From Botryosphaeria dothidea (Eukaryota; Ascomycota; Dothideomycetes; Botryosphaeriales; Botryosphaeriaceae), in the NCBI GenBank assembly GCA_011503125.2, contig WWBZ02000012.1:1-64000 (forward strand): 64,000 nt of DNA, in the 5' to 3' direction. Positions 55,447-64,000 of this stretch are shown here, in pieces; position 1 is the stretch's first letter; each line of letters starts with the position of its first letter. The notes beneath the pieces are model-generated. The model was not told where the DNA came from and did no database searches. It saw only the letters and a list, made by a program, of their open reading frames with translations. Position numbers and translations under genes: made by a program.

Positions 55447-56749
55447 TGTGCGCTTGATGTGTTTCCGGCCGAACTAAGACCTGTGGCAATTAAAAGGTCC
55501 CATGCTTCTGTAAGCGATGTCTGAGGAGACAGTAAAGTAAGCCGCGTGGCCTGACTCTGCACACCACCTTCGCATTGTGAGATTAATTCGTTGCACATAG
55601 GACCACAGAGGACTTTCCTAGGCCGAGTATGCATTTGCAGGTTGGTATATATTACTACATGAGGAGCATGCGTAGTGGCGAAGGATTTTGGAGGAGTGAA
55701 TGAGATGGAAACGATTATTGTAGCATGCTCGCGAGGGTATTTAAGCTACTCTGCAACATGGTAATAGATGATGATTCCACAATCTCGCAGGCTATTGCGC
55801 CATCATATCTGGCCTTGCTAAGATAAGCGATCGGGTTTCTAGTGATTCTTGGGATTCGCCCCTTAAAACACTTCGCAATATCCGTCTGAACCTGAGCCGG
55901 CTCCGGGCGAGTATATAAGGCAATGTAAGCCGTGAAACTCACACTAGGCTTTATAGATACGAACATCAAGCTCTCCGGGCAAATGATCGGTACTATTCCT
56001 GAAGGAAAGAGCATGGAGTAGGGTATCATGCCTGCCAGCTTTTTCCGACCGTAGCATACACTCGATGGCTCTGGTCCCTCCATGGGCAAGCAGGTATACT
56101 ACTTTCAAGAGCTAGCTGGTGTCAGGAGGCAAGCTGTGCAGAATTATTCCAATCGCTGTGCCACACTTACTTTGTCTCGCGACGCGCAAACGTCCGCCGT
56201 AACAGGTAGATGCCCAATGATTGCGCCTTCAGGCAAAAGTTGTCGTACATACGTAGGGGCCAAGTCAACCAAATTATGCAATCTTCCTGCCTATCTAAAT
56301 CTCAATCATGTCCAACCCGAAAATGCTCACCGCAAACCAAGCCGACTATGTGCGAGGCTTCGGCCGCCGTAAAATTCTGACATCGGGTCTCGCGGTACCG
56401 AGCACCCGGTTCCCGGGGCCGACGTAAGAAAAATATACTCTTTCCAGCCGCCGAAACGCCGAATGTCCGCTTCTCGGTGCCTACGAAATGGAAAGGTTGC
56501 CCTGCCGGCGTAAGAGCAACAGATGCGGTAGGACCAACTGTAGAAAAGGTAGAACAACCGACTGGAAGGTAGAAAGTTCTGCTTCCGACCTTATTGTTCA
56601 TTCTCCGCACCATAATGACGTGATAAGGATTTGGAGGAGCTTAAAAGCCGGGTAGTCTTATTCAAAATGAAGTGCAACTCTGAACTTTCTTTCTCACTGA
56701 ATACCGCATACTTTCTACTGGTGAAACATCGCATTCATCAAGGCATATC
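55447..56749. other. Region without a supported gene
   Basis: A minus-strand frame of 124 codons (56089-55715) has a hydrophobic middle (SGIVPIICPESLMFVSI) but no recognisable family. Other frames here overlap each other. Coding status uncertain. Confidence 0.35.
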
Positions 56750-57535
56750 ATGGCCATGTACCAAAAATTTTGCAATCTCTGCGATCGTTTGGGCCGCTCT
56801 CGCCACTTATCTCCTCGGACCTTCCAATACGCCTGTGCAGTATCGGGAATACTGTGCTCCCTCTTTTTTGCCTTTGGGTTCATATGCTCTGGCTTCATCA
56901 CTCCCACGAAGCCATGGTGGACGGCCGAACAAACAGTCCATTTCTTCAAGGAGCACAAACACAAGATTGAGGGTGGCTCTGCGCTACTTGTAGTGTCTGG
57001 CATGTTCTACCTGCCTCTCACCGCCGCCATCTCAGCCCAAATGCGTCGCATCCCGAATCTCCACTACGCCATCAGCATCACCCAGCTCTCTTCCGGCGCC
57101 GCCGGTATTTTCACCTTTATCATGCCGGGCATCATTCTGGCTGTCGCAAACTTCGATCTTGACCGCCCCGCAGCTATCACCAAGGCTATCGTTGAATTTT
57201 TCTGGATTTGCGCCCTCATGTCCTGGCCCACCTTTATGGTGCAGAACTTCGCTTTCGCTTTCGCCGTCCTGATTGACTCCCGGCCCAAACCTCTGTTCCC
57301 GAAATACATTGCGATAGTCAACATCATTTCACCCATCCTGTTCGTACCGGCATCTGCCATGCATTGCACTAAGACAGGTCCGGTGGCGTGGAATGGGGCT
57401 CTGACCTTTTGGGTTCCGGGAATTGTGTTTTGTGTTCAGCTTATCGTGGATTCATTATGCTTAATGGTTGCCATTCGAAATGAGCCAGAGGGTGGAGAAA
57501 AAATTGTAGACATGTTTCCTAGTAGTAAGGTATAA
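56750..57535 (+). CDS. Six-span integral membrane protein of unknown function
   Basis: 261 residues, no intron. Hydrophobic segments at about 27-50, 76-96, 106-131, 143-174, 186-205 and 214-241 predict six membrane spans. A polar loop GFITPTKPWWTAEQTVHFFKEH (51-72) lies between the first two, and a short charged C-terminus ends the protein. The start MAMYQKF is chosen because the hydrophobic pattern begins shortly after it; Met3 is an alternative. It resembles uncharacterised fungal membrane proteins that I recall but cannot name. No substrate can be inferred. Codon use and dinucleotides look normal, without RIP. Confidence 0.8.
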   Translation: MAMYQKFCNLCDRLGRSRHLSPRTFQYACAVSGILCSLFFAFGFICSGFITPTKPWWTAEQTVHFFKEHKHKIEGGSALLVVSGMFYLPLTAAISAQMRRIPNLHYAISITQLSSGAAGIFTFIMPGIILAVANFDLDRPAAITKAIVEFFWICALMSWPTFMVQNFAFAFAVLIDSRPKPLFPKYIAIVNIISPILFVPASAMHCTKTGPVAWNGALTFWVPGIVFCVQLIVDSLCLMVAIRNEPEGGEKIVDMFPSSKV

Positions 57536-57600
57536 CGGCGGACCCTATATTCTAGAAATCTCAATCTGAAAACGAATACTGTCGATCTCCCATACTCGAG

Positions 57601-58053
57601 TTACACCCAAGGCTTCTCTACAGAAGCCAGCGGCAAAACCTTCGCAATGCTTCTCGGAATGACACAAACTCTTGATATGGCGTAGGCTTCACGAGGTTCT
57701 TTTTCTCGAAGTATGTTGAAAAAGCTGAAGATTCTTTGATAAGCGAAAGCGGAGGTTTGCGATTGTATGTCCTTGTCCAGCTGATGTCCGGTGAAAAGCG
57801 TACTGGCAACGCAAAGTGGCAAGCACTCCGGTGCGTCTTGATCGAACGTTACGTGCTCGACAACTCGGTAGATGAATAAGGTGTGTTTAACCACATTTCG
57901 GGCGCCTCTGCGCTGTATCATCAGGCGATCGTGCTGCTGATTGTAGAAGCATTCGAGCCCAGGTCTGTTCAGGTGCATTTTCTTTCCCAGAAGGTCCATT
58001 CCTGACAGACTCGAACGAGTCTGATGACGGCACTGCATAATGCGACAAGACAA
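57601..58053 (-). pseudogene. Coding-like minus-strand fragment, unknown
   Basis: A 150-codon frame with a plausible composition (LECFYNQQHDRLMIQRRG, HTLFIYRVVEHVTFDQDAP, FFNILREKEPREAYAISRV). It could be the 3' part of the decayed gene at 58213-59441, but a different frame and about 160 bp lie between them. Family not recognised. Confidence 0.35.
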
Positions 58054-58212
58054 TAAACTCCCTACTGGTTCGGTATTGTTGGTTGCTGCAGCCGCGTTGC
58101 GCTTCGGTGTAGGTTTTCATTCATACTTACAGCTACAATAGTCGGCAATTGCGAACATCGAGCTTTCGAACTCGCGTTCTGCTTCAAGATAAGTCTTTAT
58201 GCGTGCGAATTC

Positions 58213-59441
58213 TTACGCTGTGGACTCCATCATGGGTGTATGAAGGTTTTGGAAGCGGTCTAGAGCAAACAAAACGTAGTCTAGCCTGGGGCTTAAATCG
58301 TCGTACGTTTGGCACGCCGTGCGCCACTCATCTGGTATGTTTTCGTCCCCATCAACGAAGGCCTGAAAGACACGTGCTGCGCTTCCAACCGCAGGCCCAA
58401 AGTTTGATTCTATCTTGATCAACCTTTTGAATCTGTCTCCGAAAGCCACTGAAAGGGCGTTGTGCCAGTAAAGCCTGCCTGAGACCCTGTGTGATGAGTT
58501 GAGCGATTTGTTTCTAACGATCTCAGTGAAGGGTGGAAGGTAAACCAGTCGGCCCTGGACGAGTCCTGTACGATCTGTTGCCTGCTCTGAGAAGAGTACT
58601 ACTACTCGGGGATCCAGATCAGGTCCGTGGGTGGATGCGATCATGTCTAGAGAATCATTTCAAGTCCTATGGAACGAGGTGGGCAAATCGACGAGCCAAA
58701 CCCCTACCGCGGCCACTGCCACTGCATCCGCACCACCGACAAATTGGACTTTCCTAGACTTATCTCTGAACATCTGGAAGATCTCGTACAAGGCATCCGC
58801 TATATGCTGTGGACGTGCGATTCCATGTGATCTGGGAAGTTCGCTGTGGGTCAACCTGGCGCGGCATAGCCCAGTCACCATGTCGTGACCATCATAAGAC
58901 ATGTATTTCTCCACCATGACTCTGAAGTCAGATGTAGCAAAAGTCCACAGTATCTCTCGACCAAGGTAGTAATAGCTTGCAGGGACGGAGGGTACATTTG
59001 GCTCAACACTTGGTCATCTGGATTCTCATCAATGATCTTCTTAATCAGCTGAAGGCTTATTTTCGCCGTCCAATTCACGAAATAGCACTCAGAAAGAGAG
59101 GCGCATAGTGCCGCAAAGCACTGCCCATCATCTCTCTGTAGAACCTGGGTGGAGAGTTCGATTGCATTGATTCCAAACTTCAGGAGCCGATTGACGGAGT
59201 TGACAAAGCCGTTTTCAGTGTCTGACAGGGCCTGATCCAAACGTTCTCGGCCTTTGTCGTGCCAATTCAGCATTTTTCCAACGAGAAGGGCAAAGGTAAC
59301 AGTGAAGGCATCAACGATAATCATATATTTAAAGTTAACTACCCGGCATTTGTGATATCGAGTGTGGTTTAGAGTGGTAATCCCTAGTGTTCCGGATAAG
59401 TGCGTTTGAGGAAGGCTTGTCTGGGGCGGAGTAGGTGGCAT
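58213..59441 (-). pseudogene. Decayed gene of an uncharacterised fungal family
   Basis: Likely start MPPTPP at 59441. A membrane segment follows (FKYMIIVDAFTVTFALLVGK), then NWHDKGRERLDQ, FAALCASLSECYFVNW and YPPSLQAITTLVERYCG. At about 58930 the frame must shift to continue as VMVEKYMSYDGHDMVTG and HIADALYEIFQMFRD, then GVWLVDLP. A TGA at 58659-58657 interrupts it, and the same frame goes on as GPDLDPRVVVLFSEQ, GDRFKRLIKIESNFGPAVGS and DYVLFALDRFQNLH to TGA at 58213-58215. It recalls a widespread set of large fungal proteins with no known function. TGA is not a RIP product, so the decay here is ordinary mutation. Confidence 0.5.
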
Positions 59442-59629
59442 TGCGCTATGTATCTGGGAGGAAGGAAAGTACTGAGATACACTGCCACCAGCCCTGCACA
59501 TTTATACTCCCTCCGTTGACTCTGCCCCGCCCGACGACCATTACGTTTCCACCTTACGTAACGTCTCTTCATGTCGCTTGGTCCGACTCTGTCGCAAATT
59601 AAGAATCAGAAAGCGAAACCACAAGATGC
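59442..59629. other. Intergenic
   Basis: Nothing recognised. Confidence 0.4.
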
Positions 59630-59800
59630 ATGTTAAGCGAGCGCACCAAGAAAGTCTTAATTTTGCCTGATGTTCTTGGCGACGATTTTGGCTTGAGCGA
59701 GATTAACCTTGATTCGACCTCTGTCTTCTATCGGACCTTGACTCTCAAAATCCGAGAAACAGGGCTCAACGTCGGCGTAGTCCCTTACCGTATAGCGTAG
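59630..59800 (+). pseudogene. Small coding-like frame, possible recombinase-end fragment
   Basis: 56 codons from ATG 59630 to TAG 59798: KKVLILPDVLGDDFGLSEIN, VFYRTLTLKIRETGLNVGV and VPYRIA. The frame stays open beyond the TAG to a TAA near 59909. The YRTLTLKIRETGL...PYRIA pattern weakly recalls the C-terminal half of DUF3435 tyrosine-recombinase-like proteins, but the catalytic Arg/His/Tyr cannot be shown. It may equally be chance. Confidence 0.2.
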
Positions 59801-60035
59801 AATCTCGATCTTAGGAGTTTCGACCGGCTCAACAATGACCGAATCACGCCTCGCACACGTCCAGGTGTGACCCGAAGGATGAAGTTGGGGATCCTACGCT
59901 TCAGTGTATAATACTGTGGACTAGTCTTCTCGCTCCAACGTCATCGCACGGTGTGTCATGTGTATGCCGAAAGTGCGCTGGCGGACCCTCCCCCTTCCCT
60001 CCTCGCCCCGGGGGCTATCGCCGACACTGCTTCAG
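59801..60035. other. Intergenic
   Basis: Apart from the continuation of the small frame on its left, nothing recognised. Confidence 0.35.
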
Positions 60036-60410
60036 TCAGGATTCAAGAATGACCAGTAGCCGAACCATCTCCCAATACCCCTCATCTGCGCCAGCCGCAT
60101 CGTCGTGTTCCCTCTCCATTCTTGGCATCAGCAACTCCGCCATCTTCGCATGCTCGTTCGCAATCGCAAAGTGCAGCGGTGTGTCCCTGGTCTGCGCCTT
60201 CGCGTTGATGTCTGGGCTCACGTCCAGCAGTACGTTCACCGCTGTGACCCGCGCCCTAGTCGTCGCCCAGTGTACCGTAAACTGTTCCGTTGTTGCCGAT
60301 GCGTGGTCCTGCCACTCATAGTTCCGCAAATGCCCAAGTGTTACCCTCACGACCTCGTCGTGCCCGTTGTACGAGAAACCCACTGCACAAAGAGGCGAGA
60401 CGATGTGGAT
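60036..60410 (-). pseudogene. Ankyrin-repeat protein fragment
   Basis: Minus-strand frame with ankyrin-like units: SPLCAVGFSYNGHDEVVRVT (60410-60350 region), HWATTRARVTAVNVLLDVSP and DTPLHFAIANEHAKMAELL (about 60190-60130), a good match to the TPLHxAxxxGHxxxxxLL consensus. It ends at a stop near 60036 after GYWEMVRLLVILES. Two or three units only and no clear start, so it is the C-terminal remnant of a larger gene. Confidence 0.55.
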
Positions 60411-61609
60411 AGTTGGGCTGACAGATGTGGGATGAATGTGATGAGCCTGAGTCTACCTCTCAACTCTGGTCGTATCATAGGGAAATTTCATTGGAATTCG
60501 TCGTCCGGCTCTCATTTCGCCTCCCAGACGCTATGATGGTATGGCTGCGTACTACCGCAGCTTGCGTTAGTTACCGGTGGCCATGCACGGGTAGAGAGAG
60601 GGTAGTCAACATCGCTTCGCAAATGTGGCATGCGACGAAGCGATAGTAGAAGTCCTTTCATCACATGCTTCGCCTCTCCGACTACTTTTGCCGGCGATTC
60701 CGCAGTGTCTGCCGGTCATCGCTTGGGAGCTATTGCAGGCTCATGTCGGTGATTTATTGCAAGCTGAAGAGGCCACGCGGCGATTGAGCGCCAAAATGAA
60801 GAAGTATAACGCGCGTCCTCCTGACTGGCTCAGGTGTGGCTTCGGATTTGTTCCTCTTACGCTTAGGGGAATAATCGCCCAAGTGGCGCAAAAGGCTAAC
60901 GGCGGTGGCACGGAAACGCTAATAGGTGTGGGCTGAATGTAAGGAAAGCTGCATTGTTGTAAAGCGGAGGAGCACGTGGTGGCTGAATAGATGAGGAAGA
61001 GAACAGCAGCGCATCTTCTTCGTAAGCGGCACTGCTGTAGAGCCGCGATTGGCATAGAGAAAAGCTGCATGCGATAAGAATGTCTTCTGAGGCGTAGCTT
61101 TCCGTCGAAGCCTTCTTTACAACGAATTTTTGCCGAAGAACCCTTTATGCGGCTGACAACTGGCAAGCTCTAGAAAAGGTCTAAGGGTTCAGGGACAATT
61201 CCCAAAAGAGATCGATTGCCGTGTTTGGAGTGGTCTCGGCCAGAAGCGTTGGAAATTGCGGGGAGCTAGCTAGATATAGCCATCTCAGCTACGCCCCAGC
61301 AGCCACGTCCGCGCGCCACGCCCGACCGCCATCCCGCTACAATCCTCCGAGCTGAAAGGCATAGTCAACGCACAGCCGGAGTCGCCACCAGGATGACCTG
61401 TTATGTATTGCGATCCGCGACCTCGGCTGATATAGGCGGTTCGAGACTACTTCTCCAGGTCTTACAAGGTTCGAGGCGCCGCCACACTTGCTCGATGGCT
61501 GATTTAGCACCAGGCACTCTCAATTTTCCTTTCTGAATACATTGGAGAGCGCATCTTGTGGCGCTTCGAGGCTGTCGAGAGACTGATTCTCTAAGAAAGT
61601 CGACGGTAA
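60411..61609. other. Region without a supported gene
   Basis: Several overlapping frames on both strands, none with recognisable domains. A weak duplication, GCATTGTTGTAAAGC (about 60951) and GCACTGCTGTAGAGC (about 61030), is present. Confidence 0.4.
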
Positions 61610-61617
61610 TATAAATA
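61610..61617 (+). promoter_or_regulatory. TATA box of the adhesin gene
   Basis: TATAAATA, 80 bp before the ATG of the GLEYA-like gene, a usual fungal distance. Confidence 0.5.
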
Positions 61618-61689
61618 CCTTTCGCAGCCAGCTGTCTCTTTTCTCCAGCGCCGAACACACACCAAGTGCATTCCTACAGCCGTGCAAAG

Positions 61690-63152
61690 ATGCGTTTCCA
61701 TCCTCTTTTCCTCCTTCCACTCGCCGTGTCGGCTTTGCCTCCGGCCAAGAAGGACTTGACCTCCGTCGCTAAGAGCGTGTTCTGCGTCGTCAACAACGAT
61801 GTCATTACCGCCCTTAAGGCGCAGACGACAGCTACCAGCTACTGCAGTAGTTATCTCTCGATTAGCACCAAGACTTTGTATGTCACAATCCTCGAACATC
61901 GTCCTCCTGCATCGACTCACAATGGCGAAGCTCTACCACTGCTACAGTGACTCCTACAAGCGTCCACGTAACGACGACCGTAACCGTCACTGGAGATCCG
62001 TACATCACCACCTCGACAGCCACGGAAACCACGGTACGCCGCAACTGTATGAAATTTTACAATGTCACTAACTATGAATTCGCAGACCACTGATCTCCAT
62101 GTTTCCGAGACCATCACTGAGGTAGGCTCTTCCGCATTGAATGCTGAAACTGGTGACTGACCTATCGACAGACGGACACGGCGACGGTGACTCTCACCAC
62201 GTCCACCGTCACGCTCTCCTGTTTGAGCACTGCGTACACTGCCACTACAACCGCGGAAAACCAGAAGCGAAGCGCTGTGCAGAAGCCAACCTGCTTGCCG
62301 TCCAGCTGGGCGGCTTCCGCCATCTCCAGCGCCTGCTCCTGCCTGAGCATTCCTACACCATCGACTACCAAAACCATTACAACAACTCTCGTGCCCGGAA
62401 CTGTGACTGATTCTGCAACCCAAACTCTGACCCCAACCTCGACGAGGTAAGCAAAGGAGGTCAATGTGTCTATAGTGGAGGAGATTGCTAACTTCAAAAG
62501 TACCGTCACGACCACTGAGACTTCAGCAAACACTATTACGGATTACACGACCACGACCACGACCACAACCTCAACCGTATATGCCACAGCAACGACCATT
62601 TCTGCAAGCGGCCTCACGTTCCGGAAATACACCCACAGTTTTAATGCAAACTCAGCTAACAGCGGCTTTACCCCTTCATACTTCAAAACGGCCTCAGTCG
62701 ACTTTACTGGGTCCCTTCAGGACGTCGACTTCTCAACACCAAATTGGCCGTCCGGCTCCACTTATCTTACACTCGACGGCAACTATTTTGACTCATCTCA
62801 GGCCGCCGTTCTCATGCAAGGTTTCTTTGTTGCGCAGGCCACGGGCACATACACCATCTCGACATCAGCCAGCTACATTGACAACTACGGCTACCTCTGG
62901 ACTGGAGATGCTGCTTACACTTGGACTGACGACACCACTGCATACGCGGCCACCAGGACGGGTGCAGGATACTATGGAGGAAGCACTACCATCACGATGA
63001 ATGCCGGTGACGCCATCCCTATGACGTGGCTCTGGGCGAACGGTGGCGGAGTTGGTCAATCGCACTTCGTCATTACTACCCCAAGCGGATCATCGACCAC
63101 CGACAGTACGGGTTACTTTGCACCCGCCTGCAGCTCTTCTGTCTTTACGTAG
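61690..63152 (+). CDS. Secreted Thr/Ser-rich protein with GLEYA-like domain, five exons
   Basis: Exons 61690-61877, 61931-62033, 62086-62121, 62172-62446 and 62501-63152 join to 418 codons (417 residues plus stop). All four introns are 50-54 bp with GT...AG ends (GTATGT, GTACGC, GTAGGC, GTAAGC) and restore one frame. The N-terminus MRFHPLFLLPLAVSALPPAK is a signal peptide. A Thr/Ser-rich, probably O-glycosylated stalk follows, with a Cys-containing block (KPTCLPSSWAASAISSACSC) that may pair by disulfides. The C-terminal 170 residues match a GLEYA/PA14-like lectin fold: MQGFFVAQATGTYTISTS, NYGYLWTGDAAYTW, GAGYYGGSTTITMNAGDAIP. Such proteins bind surface sugars and act in adhesion. No GPI signal is seen at the C-terminus. 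Confidence 0.85.
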
Positions 63153-63629
63153 AGTAATTCTGACTCCGCAGAATGCTCCTTGCCCATGAATCTCTCCATA
63201 GACCTTCGGCCACGTATGCCGGCCCGGTAGAATACACGATGGACAGGTTTCAGGAGCAAAAAAACATACATAAGAAATTGTTGGATTTGAGAGTGAAGAG
63301 TGTGAGGTCAGAAAAGAGAGTAGATTCTGCCTGTCTCCTGAAAGGGAGGTTGGTAGGCTTGCTTATATACATAGGTGATAACTACATAACCGAGGATACT
63401 AAAGATCCGAGAGAGAGTGCCGATGCGGGGTTGGGCATCAAAGAGTGTTGTTGTATAAAGGATAGAATATTCGAGATAACTGAGATGCCTGAGGTAGTAA
63501 GGCAAGAAAGTCTGACAGAAATGCAAACGGCCATAATGTTTTGACACTGTCCAACATTATAGGTCTTCTTGCTTGAATTGTCTGCAAACGCGCGTTGTGT
63601 TATTAGTTTTAGCTGAGATGTTCGGATGC
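63153..63629. other. 3' flank of the adhesin gene
   Basis: No gene recognised. A 123-codon plus-strand frame (63173-63544) has no domain and begins only 21 bp after the adhesin stop, so it is more likely untranslated sequence. Confidence 0.4.
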
Positions 63630-63866
63630 CTAAGTGCCGGACATGCCATCAATGAAACATCGGCTAAATCGTTGTTCATTGTCTGAAAGAGCCTTCAACC
63701 ACGTCAGAATACCGTCTATGGTGCCTTTACTCTCTTACGCCTGCTCTTAATGGATATCCTTGAGAGCCCGACGTGCAATTTCGAAATTTCCTGCTTGCTA
63801 CTCAAGTGCATTAAACTCTACCAGAGACACTGATCCGTCTACACTCGCAGGTAGAGCTGGAGCCAT
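63630..63866 (-). pseudogene. Small unknown gene with three internal stops
   Basis: The frame from ATG 63866 to TAG 63632-63630 (79 codons including three internal stops) reads MAPALPASVDGSVSLVEFNA, then QAGNFEIARRALKDIH and GTIDGILTWLKALSDNEQRF. The interruptions are TAG, TAA and TAA within 30 codons, each possible from CAG or CAA by C-to-T change. The helical, charged composition looks like real protein. It could also be an exon with mis-assigned introns. Family not recognised. Confidence 0.4.
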
Positions 63867-64000
63867 CTCCTTGACTTGAAAGTGGTTCCATTGCTCACTT
63901 CCGGTTCTGTAATCCTGTCTATTTTCTACTTGTGGGCATAACCATAATATTTGTTTTATTTATGGTACAAAGCTACTCCGCGGCGTCAATCTTAAGATGA
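63867..64000. other. Window end, nothing recognised
   Basis: AT-rich stretch (63940-63970) that could be the 5' region of the small minus-strand frame. Too short to judge. Confidence 0.3.

Noticed and set aside
60625..60936. A 103-codon plus-strand frame.
   Set aside because: No recognisable domain, and a long minus-strand frame overlaps it; not supported as a gene.
61917..62533. Minus-strand frames of 123-168 codons.
   Set aside because: Antisense to the Thr-rich stalk of the adhesin; the plus-strand exon model with four canonical introns explains the region.
63173..63544. A 123-codon plus-strand frame after the adhesin gene.
   Set aside because: No domain, begins 21 bp after a stop codon, probably 3' untranslated sequence.

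Overview
The window is a chromosome end of a filamentous ascomycete (Pezizomycotina). It opens with 20 exact CCCTAA telomere repeats. About 51 kb of nested transposable elements follow, carrying a strong repeat-induced point mutation (RIP) signature: CpA and TpG are almost absent, TpA is enriched and CpG is kept. After a sharp edge near position 51,050 comes ordinary DNA with fungal genes, one of them with four short GT-AG introns of about 50 bp. I cannot name the species.

The repeat block can be unpacked as layers because most insertions keep target-site duplications (TSDs). The oldest layer is one minus-strand gene of 734 remaining codons, now in three pieces (50594-50217, 48402-47382, 22149-21347). 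Removing the insertions and one TSD copy at each restores a single continuous frame, broken only by RIP-type stops. It resembles the N-terminal part of the subtelomeric DUF3505/OrsD proteins that are often linked to RecQ-like helicases. Its 3' part is lost on the telomere side. Into it went: a Ty3/gypsy chromovirus pair in an inverted arrangement (121-9595, cut off by the telomere); gypsy element B (9597-21341) carrying gypsy element C (14650-20455); chromovirus A (22155-47381); and a short non-autonomous LTR element E (48408-50216). Element A in turn holds a solo LTR (22540-22789), a tRNA-derived SINE (22902-23516), two Tad-like LINEs (28249-33390 and 34236-37770) and a second complete chromovirus N (38100-45974).

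RIP load tracks insertion age. The chromoviruses and the old gene are saturated, the LINEs and B are partly mutated, and C and E are nearly clean. No element has an intact coding frame. E has two LTRs that look identical and appears to be the youngest insertion.

The unique segment (about 51.2-64 kb) holds three genes that look intact: an Osm1/Frd-type fumarate reductase (52689-54206, minus), a six-span membrane protein of unknown function (56750-57535, plus) and a five-exon secreted GLEYA-like adhesin (61690-63152, plus). Between them lie several decayed genes. One sits just inside the RIP edge and carries two RIP-type stops; another, near 58-59 kb, is broken by a frameshift and a TGA that RIP does not explain. 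This mix of a few working accessory genes among gene debris is typical of a fungal subtelomere.
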